This document shows, piece by piece, positions 1 to 8,612 of a stretch of DNA of 64,000 nt. The notes under the pieces are model-generated. The model was not told the origin of the DNA. It was given only the letters and a program-made list of their open reading frames with translations, and did not search any database. Every line of letters begins with the position of its first letter. Positions within the stretch are counted from its first letter, which is position 1. The stretch comes from Azospirillum fermentarium (GTDB lineage: Bacteria > Pseudomonadota > Alphaproteobacteria > Azospirillales > Azospirillaceae): contig NZ_JAOQNH010000001.1 of the NCBI RefSeq assembly GCF_025961205.1, positions 2,814,001 to 2,878,000 of the forward strand, given 5' to 3'. Position numbers and translations under genes: made by a program.

Positions 1-238
1 GCACACCCATGTCCTGCAACCCGCGGACCGTGCGGTCCACAAGACCGGACAGCGTGCGGTAATCGGTGCGTTTGCCCAGGAAATCCATGGCCGGACGGTC
101 CGGGAAACGCGCCACCGAGTCGTCCAGCAGGGCGAAAAGCGGCCGCAGGGGCAGCGGTTCCGCCCACGAAACTTCCCGCGGATAGGAATGGTCCCAGGGA
201 TGTATGCCCAACGGCGTGGCGGCCTCGCCCATCTTCAT
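1..238 (-). CDS. AMP-dependent acyl-CoA synthetase/ligase, N-terminal part (cut by window start)
   Basis: Reading the minus strand from an ATG at 238 gives about 79 residues beginning MKMGEAATPLGIHPWD and running off the window. The stretch LFALLDDSVARFPDRPAMDF followed by a TYxELxxLVDR-like segment (DYRTLSGLVDRTVRGLQDMGV) matches the N-terminus of long-chain fatty acid-CoA ligases (FadD type), where the pattern 'ALLD..A.RFPDRPA' precedes the adenylation domain. A GGAGG sequence lies just upstream of the start. Catalytic motifs lie outside the window, so acyl-chain specificity cannot be judged. It is divergent from the cold-shock gene. Confidence 0.75.
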   Translation of the reverse strand, partial: MKMGEAATPLGIHPWDHSYPREVSWAEPLPLRPLFALLDDSVARFPDRPAMDFLGKRTDYRTLSGLVDRTVRGLQDMGV

Positions 239-627
239 AGTCCTCCCATTGTCCGTCCCGTTCCACCATAGGGGATCGCCGGGGGTGACCCGGCGTTTCC
301 ACGGTCGTTTCGGTGTCGGATTGTATCCTTGTCCCCGTGCAGATGGGGGTGCGCCGCCGGCCCGGCAAGCCGCCCCGCGGGCATTCCCCCGCCCGCACCG
401 CGACCAAATGGCGTTTCATCGCACGGGAGTGCCCGCGGGATGAAATTACACTGGAGTGTCCCTTTCGTCTGTGCCTAATATCGTCTCGGGTGCAGGGTCT
501 TGTGTGGCGTCCCCCGTCATCGGGGCGTGGGGATGAATGAAGAGGCCCGGTGCCGCTTAGGCTTAACTGCGCGCCGCGCTCGGTCGAAGGTTTCGGACAC
601 TTGTCTCGTTTCAATCAGCACAACGCC
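239..627 (+). other. 389-bp intergenic region; probable promoter and long 5' leader of the cold-shock gene
   Basis: There is no convincing gene here; the short open frames lack family resemblance and ribosome sites. The region separates two divergent genes. A TAATAT box at 476-481 could be a -10 element and would leave a leader of roughly 140 nt before the cold-shock ATG at 628. Long structured leaders are known for cspA-type genes. The promoter call is inference; no good -35 box is visible. Confidence 0.35.
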
Positions 628-1266
628 ATGTCCTATGATGATGGCGTCCAGGCCAAGGCCCTCGTGAAGTGGTTCAATGTCACGAAGGGATTTGGTTTCG
701 TCGCTCCGGTGGATGGTACCCCGGATGCTTTTCTTCACATTTCTGTCCTGAACCGCGCCGGCTTGCAGGAGCTGGGTGACGGCACGGAAATCCTCTGCCA
801 GATCACCCAGGGCCCCAAGGGTCCGCAGGTGACCCGGATCGTCGAGGTTCTGAACGAGGCCGCACCTTCGTCGAATTCCCGCGGCGCCGACCGCGGCGGG
901 TACGACCGTGGTGGTTATGACCGTGGTGGTTATGACCGTGGCGGGTACGAACGCGGTGGTTATGACCGTGGCGGGTACGACCGCGGCGGCTATGACCGTG
1001 GCGGGTATGACCGGAACGATTACGACCAGGGCGGTTACTCCGAGCCGTCGGGGCCGTCGCTGGAAATGTCGGGCACCGTGAAGTGGTTCAAGCCCGACAA
1101 AGGCTTCGGCTTCGTCACCGCCGACGACGCCAGCAAGGACGTGTTCGTCCACAAGAGCGTGCTGCGCCGCTGCAACCTGATGCAGCTCGAAGCCGGCCAG
1201 CGCGTTCACATGCGCGTGCAGGAGGCCCCGAAGGGCCGCGAAGCCACCTGGATCTCCCTGCTCTGA
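628..1266 (+). CDS. Double cold-shock-domain protein with DRGGY-repeat linker
   Basis: The 212-residue protein starts at MSYDDGVQAK. Residues about 10-75 form one cold-shock domain (KWFNVTKGFGFV as RNP1, DAFLHIS as RNP2). Residues about 148-212 form a second one (VKWFKPDKGFGFV, DVFVHKS). The two are joined by ten near-identical pentapeptides (DRGGY and variants, residues 88-137). Double-CSD proteins of about 180-210 residues are common in alphaproteobacteria and bind single-stranded RNA/DNA, but their linkers are usually not such a regular RGG/Tyr repeat. Arg-Gly-Tyr repeats are typical of disordered RNA-binding tails in other proteins. The gene stands alone, is preceded by a long leader and is followed by an intrinsic-type hairpin. 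The domain call is certain; the meaning of the linker is inferred. Confidence 0.93.
   Translation: MSYDDGVQAKALVKWFNVTKGFGFVAPVDGTPDAFLHISVLNRAGLQELGDGTEILCQITQGPKGPQVTRIVEVLNEAAPSSNSRGADRGGYDRGGYDRGGYDRGGYERGGYDRGGYDRGGYDRGGYDRNDYDQGGYSEPSGPSLEMSGTVKWFKPDKGFGFVTADDASKDVFVHKSVLRRCNLMQLEAGQRVHMRVQEAPKGREATWISLL
889..1038 (+). repeat. Tandem 15-bp repeat (10 units) coding for DRGGY pentapeptides
   Basis: Ten consecutive 15-bp units encode DRGGY (seven exact), ERGGY, DRNDY and DQGGY. Synonymous third bases differ between units (GGT/GGC/GGG, TAT/TAC), so the protein repeat is maintained while the DNA drifts. Unit number could change by recombination or slippage without a frameshift, since each unit is five codons. 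Confidence 0.95.
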
Positions 1267-1324
1267 TCCTTTTGGATCGGCGTGGGCGACGGTCTGCGGG
1301 CCGTTTCCGGTGACTGAGTTCGAC

Positions 1325-1353
1325 AACGCCGCCCGGCATCCCCGGGCGGCGTT
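1325..1353 (+). terminator. Hairpin terminator after the cold-shock gene
   Basis: A perfect 12-bp stem (AACGCCGCCCGG with CCGGGCGGCGTT) and a short loop begins about 60 bp after the stop codon of the double cold-shock gene and is followed by GTTCATT. The U tract is weak. It lies 32 bp before the cheD start, so it could separate the two transcripts. Confidence 0.6.
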
Positions 1354-1385
1354 GTTCATTCCGGGGAAAAGGCGGCAGGGGCCGG

Positions 1386-1979
1386 ATGGCGGACAGGAGC
1401 GACAGACGCGGCGCGCACCCCCGCCCGTCCGGCACCGGCTATTTCGACCCGGATTTCAAGGCCAACGCCATTCCCATCACGCTGGGCGAATGGCGGGTGT
1501 GCCGCCGGCCCGACGAGATGGTGACGACGGTGCTGGGGTCGTGCGTGGCGGCGTGCGTTCACGACCCGGTGGCGCGGGTGGGCGGCATGAACCATTTCCT
1601 GCTGCCCGGCGCCCCGGCGGGGGCCGAGGGGGCGCACAGCCCCTGCCGCTATGGCGCGGCGGCCATGGACACGCTGTTGGACGCGGTGACCGCCGCCGGG
1701 GCCGTGCGGGACCGGCTGGAGGTGAAGCTGTTCGGCGGCGCCCGTGTGATCGAGGCGGGCCAGGACATCGGCGCCGACAATGTGGCCTTCGCCCTGGACT
1801 ATGTGGCCCGCGCCGGCCTGACGCTGACGGGCCGGGATCTGGGCGGCACGCTGGGCCGGCGGCTGATGTTCTTCCCCGCCACGGGCCGGGCCTACCGGCG
1901 CTTCATGAAGGCGGATGCCGCAGGCGTGGCGCAGGAGGTCACCCATTGGCGCCGGCTGCGGCGCGCGGTTCTTCCCTAA
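1386..1979 (+). CDS. cheD: Chemoreceptor glutamine deamidase CheD
   Basis: The 197-residue protein matches CheD, which deamidates glutamines on methyl-accepting chemotaxis receptors in the cytoplasm. The catalytic cysteine motif TVLGSCVAAC and the histidine in GGMNHFLLP are present, as is the KLFGGARV segment. Length is normal with a short N-terminal extension (residues 1-25). No other che gene adjoins it, so it is an orphan copy; a chemoreceptor lies at the far end of the window. Its TAA stop overlaps the stop codon of cas3, which converges from the other strand. Confidence 0.92.
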   Translation: MADRSDRRGAHPRPSGTGYFDPDFKANAIPITLGEWRVCRRPDEMVTTVLGSCVAACVHDPVARVGGMNHFLLPGAPAGAEGAHSPCRYGAAAMDTLLDAVTAAGAVRDRLEVKLFGGARVIEAGQDIGADNVAFALDYVARAGLTLTGRDLGGTLGRRLMFFPATGRAYRRFMKADAAGVAQEVTHWRRLRRAVLP

Positions 1980-4771
1980 CCGGCGGTGACGATCTCCAGC
2001 CCGCGGATGGGGCCGTAGCGCAGGCGGCGGCGGCCCCGCGGGGTGTCCAGGGGCGGGGTGGTCCAGGTGCCGTCCTCCTCCCGCCGGGTCAGGAACACCA
2101 CGGTGCCGGGCGTCAGCAGGCGGGCGGTCTCCTCCGGCAGCGTGGCGGCCAGGGCCTTCACCAAATCTTCCTGCCCCGGCTGCGGCGGCGCCGGCAGCGG
2201 GCTGCGGCATTGGGCGGCGTCGGGCGCGGGGGTGCCGCCGGGGGCGTGGCCCAGCAGGCGCGGCGCGCCGTCCTCCACCACCGCCAGGATCACCGTGTAA
2301 CCGTCGATCAGCCGGGTGCGCGGCTCGTCCAGGCCGGTGTCGGGACACTCGGCCCCCTTGGTCCAATCCTCCAGCAGCCCCTCGCGGAAGGTCAGGCGGG
2401 CGCGCAGGCCGGCGGCGCGCTCGGCGGCAGCGCTGCCCTGGGCGCTGTCATGGCTTTTCAACAGGGCCTCGGGCGCGCCGGCCGGCGGGTCGGCGTAGAC
2501 CGCATCCATCAGCGGGCGCAGGTCGCGGGCCAGCACCAGCGGCCCCGCCCCCGCCGCCCGTGCCGGTATGCGGTCCGGGTGCAGCAGATACAGCGCCGAC
2601 AGCCACAGCCGGGCGTCGTCGTCATAGATCACCGCCGCCCGGCGGAAGGTGCGGGCGTACCAGCCATCGCGCGGGTTTTCCAGCGGCGGGCACAGCAGCA
2701 GCACGGGGCTGTCGGGCCGCCCGTCCTCGCCGCCCTCCCCCATCAGGGCACCGGCGGCGGTGCGGGCGTGACGGCGGCGGCGGCCCAGACGCTGGATCAC
2801 CGCATCCACGGGGGCGAGGTCGATCACCATCTCGTCCGCGTCCAGATCCAGGCTCTGTTCGGCGGCCTGGGTGGTGATGACCAGCCGCCCGCGGCGGGCC
2901 GCCGGGTCCGCCGTCTTACCCACGGCGGCCAGCAGCGCCGTTTCCCGCGCGGCCCGGTCGGCGGGCAGGAAGCGGGCGTGATAGAGCAGCGGATCGTGGT
3001 CGGCCATGCGCTCCCACGCCGCCACCGCATCGCCGACGGTGTTGCGGAACCACACGACGCTGCGCCCCGCGGCCAGCCACGCGGCGATGCGGGCGGCCAC
3101 GGCATCCTCGTCATGGACCGCCTCGAACCGCACGGGGCGGGTGCCGGGGCCGGGGACGGGATCGGCAGGGTGCTGGGCGATGCCCTGCTGGCTGACCAGG
3201 GTCAGCAGCGGATAGGCGCCGGGCCGGGTGCGGGCGGCCATGGCCGCCACGTCGCCCCACCCGGCCCCCTCGGCATAGGCGCGGATCAGCGCCGCCCGCG
3301 GCCCGCTGGGCAGGGTCGCCGACATCAGCACCACCGGGTCGCCCATCATGCCGTGCCAGCGCAGCAGCGATTCCAGCAGCGCGCGCATGTAGCCGTCATA
3401 GGCGTGCACCTCGTCCACCAGCAGCACCTTGCGCCACAGCCCGGCCAGCCGCACCATGGCGTGGCGGGCGCGCAGGGCGCCGGCCAGCGCCTGATCGACG
3501 GTGCCCACCCCCAGATCGGCCAGCAGCGCGCGGCGGGACGACAGCGCGAACCACACCACCGCCATCCCCGCCCCCTCCTCCACCCCGGCACGGGTGGGGG
3601 CGGTGCGGAAGGCCGGGTTGTGGTGCCGGCGGCTGTGGGCCAGCACCGTCTGCGCCCCCCCGCGGAACAGGTGTTGGGTGAGCGTCAGCTCATCCTCCCC
3701 GCCGGGGGTGCGGACGAATTTCCGCGCAAAGGCGGCGTCCGCCGTGACCATGGTGGGCAGGGCGAAATAGGCGCCGTCGGCGCGGCCCCCGGCCAGCAGC
3801 CGATGGACGATCAGGTCGCCGGCCTCGGTCTTGCCCGCCCCCGGCAGGTCTTCGATCACCACCAGCAGCGGCCCGTCGGGCAAGGCGTCGGCGGTGAACA
3901 GCCGGTCCGCCAGAGCTTGCAGCGGCGTGGGCCGCCCCAGGGTGGGAAACAGGCCGGAAAAGGCGGTGGCCGGGCATACCTCCCGCTCGGTGAAGGGGGC
4001 CGGGCACACCGCATCCAGCACCGCCGCCGCCCGCACCAGCGCGGTATCACGATAATAACTTTCGAGATCGCACGGCGCCTCCCGCGGGTCGAAGGCGTCC
4101 GATGATCCCAGCCAGTCGCACAGGGTGAACAGCCCGTTCAGCAACGGCGACAGCCGCCGCAGCCCCGCCGGATCGGGCAGCCCGCCGCGCCAGCCGAACA
4201 GCCCGGCCATGGCGGCGATCAGCCCATCGGCCACCGCCAGATCGGCGGACGTGACGCGCCGGCTGGCCCCCTGCAACCGGGACAGTTCGGCGTCGATGGC
4301 GGGCCGCCCGTGGTGGCCGGTGGCGATGGCGCACAGCAGCGCCACGTCGGGCCAGAACGCCAGATCGTCGGGGAAGCCCTGCTCCACCAGCACCTCGGGC
4401 AGCCGCTCCACCAGGATGGCCTGTCCCATGGCGTCGTGGCGGATGCCGGTGACGGCGGTCTGGCCGGGAATCACCGCCCCCACCCGCCGGGACGCCGCCG
4501 GATTGAGGCCCTGGAAGGCGGCGGCCACCTTGCCGATGTCGTGCAGCGCCATCAGGGTCAGCAGCATGGCCCGTGCCGTGTCCCGCTCCATGCCCAGCCC
4601 GTCGGCCAGGGTGTGGAAAAGACGGGGCCGCCGCCGCAGCCCCACGTCGAGAACGGCGGCGGTATCCAGCATGTGAAACGGCAACAGGTGGCACACCTCC
4701 GCCCACCGGGCCTTTCCCCACCGCTGAAAAATCAGCGGATTGCCGAATCCTGCCATGTCAACCCCCGCCAT
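1976..4771 (-). CDS. cas3: CRISPR-associated helicase/nuclease Cas3 (type I-E)
   Basis: The 931-residue protein is the effector that unwinds and degrades DNA marked by Cascade. The N-terminal HD nuclease shows LLPFHMLDTAAV, the ALHDIGK motif and GHHGRP. The helicase shows Walker A as DLPGAGKTEAG, DEVH (LLVDEVHAYDGYM), motif III LMSATLPS, ITTQAAEQSLDLD and QRLGRRRRH, so every catalytic motif is intact. A C-terminal domain follows. The ATG at 4771 is preceded by an AGAGAG ribosome site. Unlike in E. coli K-12, it is transcribed divergently from casA, with a shared 150-bp control region. Its 3' end overlaps cheD by 4 bp tail to tail. Confidence 0.96.
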   Translation of the reverse strand: MAGVDMAGFGNPLIFQRWGKARWAEVCHLLPFHMLDTAAVLDVGLRRRPRLFHTLADGLGMERDTARAMLLTLMALHDIGKVAAAFQGLNPAASRRVGAVIPGQTAVTGIRHDAMGQAILVERLPEVLVEQGFPDDLAFWPDVALLCAIATGHHGRPAIDAELSRLQGASRRVTSADLAVADGLIAAMAGLFGWRGGLPDPAGLRRLSPLLNGLFTLCDWLGSSDAFDPREAPCDLESYYRDTALVRAAAVLDAVCPAPFTEREVCPATAFSGLFPTLGRPTPLQALADRLFTADALPDGPLLVVIEDLPGAGKTEAGDLIVHRLLAGGRADGAYFALPTMVTADAAFARKFVRTPGGEDELTLTQHLFRGGAQTVLAHSRRHHNPAFRTAPTRAGVEEGAGMAVVWFALSSRRALLADLGVGTVDQALAGALRARHAMVRLAGLWRKVLLVDEVHAYDGYMRALLESLLRWHGMMGDPVVLMSATLPSGPRAALIRAYAEGAGWGDVAAMAARTRPGAYPLLTLVSQQGIAQHPADPVPGPGTRPVRFEAVHDEDAVAARIAAWLAAGRSVVWFRNTVGDAVAAWERMADHDPLLYHARFLPADRAARETALLAAVGKTADPAARRGRLVITTQAAEQSLDLDADEMVIDLAPVDAVIQRLGRRRRHARTAAGALMGEGGEDGRPDSPVLLLCPPLENPRDGWYARTFRRAAVIYDDDARLWLSALYLLHPDRIPARAAGAGPLVLARDLRPLMDAVYADPPAGAPEALLKSHDSAQGSAAAERAAGLRARLTFREGLLEDWTKGAECPDTGLDEPRTRLIDGYTVILAVVEDGAPRLLGHAPGGTPAPDAAQCRSPLPAPPQPGQEDLVKALAATLPEETARLLTPGTVVFLTRREEDGTWTTPPLDTPRGRRRLRYGPIRGLEIVTAG

Positions 4772-4921
4772 GAGCTCTCTTTATGAGAATGATTGCCGCA
4801 TCACAAACGTCATAGGCGATAAAATTCCCACCGAGCCCTTGCCGTTGCAATGTCTTTGGCTATCATGCACTCGCCTTGGTTGATGATTTTTCCAAAGACG
4901 TTCCATTGTCAAGGGGTGCCC
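4772..4921. promoter_or_regulatory. Divergent cas3/casA promoter region
   Basis: This 150-bp region is noticeably more AT-rich than its flanks and lies between head-to-head cas3 and casA. On the plus strand TTGCCG (4839-4844), a 16-bp spacer and TATCAT (4861-4866) form a plausible sigma70 promoter about 50 nt before the casA start. A matching minus-strand promoter for cas3 is not clear. A sequence AAGGGG just before 4922 is the likely casA ribosome site. Confidence 0.4.
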
Positions 4922-6761
4922 ATGCCGCCCGCCACACTCGATTTCCTCACCCAGCCGGTCCCGGTGGTGCGCCGGTCCGGTCCCGGTCTGGCAACGCCGC
5001 TGACGATCACGGCGGATTACGACGACGACCCCGTGCTGGCCGTGCGGTTCGGGCACCCGCTGGCCGACATCGGTTTTCACTTTCTGCTGCGGGATGTTCT
5101 TCAGGCGGCGCTGGCCCCGCGGAACAACGCGGATTGGGTGCGGCGGCTGGCCACCCCGCCCACCCCGGCCGAGCTGGAAACGGCGCTGGCCCCCTACCGC
5201 GATGCCTTCATCATCGACCACCCGGTCCACCCGGCTTTGCAGGTGCGGCCCAGCGCCGAACGGCTGGCCGAGGCCGCGGCGGGCAAGCCGGCCAAGGGCA
5301 AGAAGCGCCCGGCCACCAAGCCCGCCGCCATCGACACCGGCAGCGATGACGAGGGGGAGGATCTTCCCGCCGGCCTGCAGCCCATCGCCACCCTGCTGCC
5401 CGACTGCCCGACGGGGGAGGCGGTGAAGCAGGATACCGATTTCTTCACCCGCCGCGGCGGGCTGACCGCCATCGGGGCGGGGGCCATTCTGCCGGTGCTC
5501 TACGCTCACATGGTGCTGTTTCCGCCGGGGGGCGGGGGTTATCTCGGCCTGCCCCACGGGGCCGACAGCATCAAATACCAGATGGCCGGCCACACCCTGT
5601 GGGAAAGCCTCTGGCTCAACGTGCTGACCCAGGAGGCCGAGGGCATGGGCGAATCCCCCTGGCCCGCCCCGGCGGACGCCAGCGTGTTCCCCTGGCTCGA
5701 TCCCACGCTGGCGGCGATGCCGCTGGGGCGCAACGATGACGGGGCCGCCCGCGCGCTGGACCGCCCGCGCCTGCACCCGGCGCACATCCCCATGCCGCGG
5801 CGCTATCTGCTGATGCCCCCGGTGGCGGGGCGCTGCGGGCTGACCGGGCTGGAGGGGCCGGTGTTCACCGGCTACAGCCGCTGGCCCAAGGGGCTGGCTT
5901 ATCAGCGGGTGGGGTGGTGGATGCCGTCGGTGTCGCGCATCGACGCCCCCGGCGATGCCGGCAAGCCCCCCGGCTTCGTCCGCGCCCAGGGGCCGCTGCG
6001 CTTCGACGACTGGCTGGAAACGGCGCTGTTCAAGGACAGCCCGCCGGAGGGGCGGAATTCGGCCCCGCGGCGGCTGTTGCCGCCCGTGCTGGCGCAGTTC
6101 CGCAGCGCCATGAGCACCCACCCCGCGGCCCTCACCGCCATCGCCCGGCGCCGCGGCGGCCCCCCCCCCCGCCGCCACCGCCCTGACCGGCAAGGGCGCG
6201 TTCCGCGTGTGCGCCACCGCCCAGTATTTCTACGGCAAGCCGGTGGGCGGCATGAGCCAGCGGGAAATGCCCGTGTCGCTGCTGCCCGCCCCGGATCTCG
6301 CGTGGATCGGCGCCACGGTGGCCGAGGCGCTGGCGACGGTGGCGGCGATGGCCGTCGCCCTGTACGGGTCCGCCGCGCGGGCCGCGGCCTTCGAACGGCC
6401 CAAACCCAACGGCAAGGCCGCCGACGGTGGTGGCGGCAAAAAGAAGAAAACCGCCGCCCTGGCCGCCCAGGTGCGCGATGGGCTGCTGGCCGACCTCGAC
6501 GGGCTGGTGCTGGACGCCCCCGCCCGGCTGGCCCACGCCGCCGAACAGCCGGAGGAGGAGGAGCGGTGGAAGACCGCCGGCACCATCCAGGCCACGCTCC
6601 GCAAGGCCGCCTATGGCACCGCGCTGAGGCTGTTCGACCAGACCTTTCCCATCGACGGCACGCTGGGCACCGATGCGGCCTTGGCGCAGGAGCGCGCCGT
6701 CCTGGTCCGCCGCCTCAACGCCATCCTTCACCCCAAACCACCCAAACAGGGAGCGTCATGA
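4922..6761 (+). CDS. casA: Cascade large subunit CasA/Cse1 (Cas8e), frameshifted at a C11 run
   Basis: CasA recognises the PAM and recruits Cas3. From the ATG at 4922 the reading frame encodes a recognisable Cse1 N-terminal part (LDFLTQPVPVV; FFTRRGG; PVLYAHMVLFPPGGGGY; SIKYQMAGHTLWESLW) up to about residue 416. At a run of 11 C (6160-6170) the homologous frame changes by one base and continues as AATALTGKGAFRVCATAQYFYG to a stop at 6761. Joined, the product would be about 612 residues against 502 in E. coli. The excess is largely lysine-rich insertions (KPAKGKKRPATKPA and KKKK segments). The 3' end overlaps casB by ATGA. As written the gene is broken; sequencing error, true mutation and phase variation cannot be told apart here. 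Confidence 0.88.
6160..6170 (+). repeat. Homopolymer C11 at the casA frameshift
   Basis: Eleven consecutive C lie inside casA exactly where the Cse1-like reading frame jumps by one. With ten C the gene would read through in one frame. With eleven, translation stays open in the wrong frame and runs in frame into casB to 7312. Confidence 0.9.
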
Positions 6762-7312
6762 CTGACCCGACCGACGGCAGCGGCCCGGACGGCCCTGTCC
6801 CTCCCATCGCCCGCTGGCACGCCGACCTGCAAAAGCGCAAGGGCGACCGGGCCGCCCTGCGCCGCGCCCAGACCATCGACGAGGTCTATGTGGTCCCGTC
6901 GTTCCACACCCTGCTGCGCCGGCTGGGGTGGACGCTGAGCAGCCGGACCCCCGGCGACGATGAAATCGCGCGGCTGGCCATGGTGCTGGCCGATGTGGAG
7001 CACGACACCGGGCAGCCCAGCCCCCGCTGGGGCGACGCCCTGGGCCGGGCCTTCGGCACGCCCAGGAAGGATGTGCCCAAGGCCCATGTCAGCCACGCCC
7101 GCTTCCGCCAACTGGCGGCGACGGACGATCTGGACGAATTCGTCCGCCTGCTGCGGGGGGCGCTGCACCTGATCAAGCACGAGGCCCCCCTGCTGGATCT
7201 GGCCGAGGTGGTGCGGGCGTGGCACCACCCCGCCCGCCGCCAGCAGGTCCGCCGCACCCTGTTCCTCGCCTATTTCGAAACCGCCCCGGAGACGGAGACG
7301 ACCGATGCCTGA
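6758..7312 (+). CDS. casB: Cascade small subunit CasB/Cse2
   Basis: The 184-residue protein starts MTDPTDGSGP and has the Cse2 pattern: IARWHADLQKRKGDRAALRRA near the N-terminus, then FHTLLRR and a helical C-terminal half with LLRGALHLIKHEAPLLDLAEV. Two copies line the belly of type I-E Cascade and contact the displaced strand. It overlaps casA by ATGA and cas7e by 8 bp, indicating translational coupling in the operon. Length is typical (E. coli 160, many relatives 170-200). Confidence 0.92.
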   Translation: MTDPTDGSGPDGPVPPIARWHADLQKRKGDRAALRRAQTIDEVYVVPSFHTLLRRLGWTLSSRTPGDDEIARLAMVLADVEHDTGQPSPRWGDALGRAFGTPRKDVPKAHVSHARFRQLAATDDLDEFVRLLRGALHLIKHEAPLLDLAEVVRAWHHPARRQQVRRTLFLAYFETAPETETTDA

Positions 7313-8612
7313 CACCCTGCCCCCGGCCCTGGCCGCCGACCTGATCCAGTTCCACGCGCTGACCGCCTTTCCCCCGCACAACGTCAACCGCGACGAGGAC
7401 GGGCGGCCCAAGACCTGTCTGCTGGGCGGGGTGCTGCGCGGGCGCATCTCCAGCCAGGCCAAGAAGCGCGCCCTGCGCTTCGCCCCCCATTTCCCCCATA
7501 CCCAGCGCGCCACCCGCACGCGCCGGGCGGGCCTTCTCAGCTACCGGCACTTGGCCGACGCCGGGGTGGCGGATCTGCCCGCGGTGTGGGCCGCCCTGAC
7601 GGTCAATTACGCCACCGGCGGCACCTCCACCCCGCCCAAGAAGGAGGATGCGGAAAAGCTGCTCGGCGGCGGCAAGAAGCCGAAAAAGGGCAAGGCCGCC
7701 GCCGATGCGGAGGCCCCCGGTACGGCGGAGGCCGAGGCCGCCCCCCTGACCCGCGCCGATATCGAGCGCGCGTTGCGCACCGAACAGGGGCTGGTCATCA
7801 GCACCCGCGAATTCACCCGCATCCGCGAGGCCATGGCGGCGCTGGCCGAGGCGTGGCACCAGTCCCCCGCCACCTTCGACACCGTGCTGGCCGACTGGGT
7901 CAAGGGCGTGTGCAAGGACAAGCTGCTGACCCAGGCCGATCACGACCTGGACACCGCCCTGTTCGGGCGGATGGTCGCCACCGCCCCGGATTTCAACGTG
8001 GAAGCGGCCTGCGCCGTCGGCCACGCCTTCACCACCCACGCCTTTGTGACCGAGGGTGATTACTTCTCGGCGGGCGAGGAGCTGAACGAGCGCGGCGACA
8101 CCGGGGCGGCGATCACCAGCTACGCCTTCTTCGGCGGCGGGGTCTATTACCAGCACGCGGTGCTGGACCGCGGCCACCTGCGCGAAACCCTGAGCGAAGG
8201 CCGCAGCGCGGACGAGGCGGAGCGCCTGACCGCCGAGGCGGTGGACGCCTTTCTCACCGGCCTGCTGTTCGCCCAGCCCAAGGGCAAGCGCAACAGCCAC
8301 GCCAGCGACGTGGCCGCCAGCTATGTGCTGGTCACCCGCGGGGGCGACCCGGCGATGAATCTGGGGCTGGCCTTCCTCGATCCCGTGACGCGGACGGAAA
8401 AGGAGGATGTGATGCAGGCCTCCATCAAGCGGCTGACGCAGTTCCACACCGCGGCCCGCGGTTCCTATGACCTGTCCAACGCCGTGTGCGCCTTCAACGC
8501 CTATCCCGGTGCCCGCGCCGGCAACGCCCCGGCGGCGGGGGAGGTGTGGACGGTGGAGGAACTGCGCCGCTTCGTCCATCAGGGACCGGACGCGGGGGGA
8601 CCGGGCGCATGA
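7305..8612 (+). CDS. cas7e: Cascade backbone subunit Cas7e/CasC/Cse4
   Basis: The 435-residue RAMP-fold protein forms the six-copy crRNA-binding backbone. The N-terminus has LIQFHALTAFPPHNVNRDEDG and RGRISSQAKKRALR, and the C-terminal half has GDTGAAITSYAFFGGGVYYQ and FAQPKGKRNSHAS, all typical of Cse4. It is about 70 residues longer than E. coli CasC (363). Much of the excess is a charged low-complexity insertion at about residues 107-145 (PPKKEDAEKL, KKPKKGKAAADAEAPG) in the thumb/finger region. It overlaps casB upstream and cas5e downstream (ATGA). Confidence 0.95.
   Translation: MPDTLPPALAADLIQFHALTAFPPHNVNRDEDGRPKTCLLGGVLRGRISSQAKKRALRFAPHFPHTQRATRTRRAGLLSYRHLADAGVADLPAVWAALTVNYATGGTSTPPKKEDAEKLLGGGKKPKKGKAAADAEAPGTAEAEAAPLTRADIERALRTEQGLVISTREFTRIREAMAALAEAWHQSPATFDTVLADWVKGVCKDKLLTQADHDLDTALFGRMVATAPDFNVEAACAVGHAFTTHAFVTEGDYFSAGEELNERGDTGAAITSYAFFGGGVYYQHAVLDRGHLRETLSEGRSADEAERLTAEAVDAFLTGLLFAQPKGKRNSHASDVAASYVLVTRGGDPAMNLGLAFLDPVTRTEKEDVMQASIKRLTQFHTAARGSYDLSNAVCAFNAYPGARAGNAPAAGEVWTVEELRRFVHQGPDAGGPGA

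Noticed and set aside
204..540. Two short open frames before the cold-shock gene
   Set aside because: Arg/Pro-rich, no ribosome site, no similarity; the region fits a promoter and leader better.
1310..4105. Long plus-strand open frame over cheD and cas3
   Set aside because: Shadow of cas3 in GC-rich DNA, Arg/Gly/Pro/His-rich without domains.
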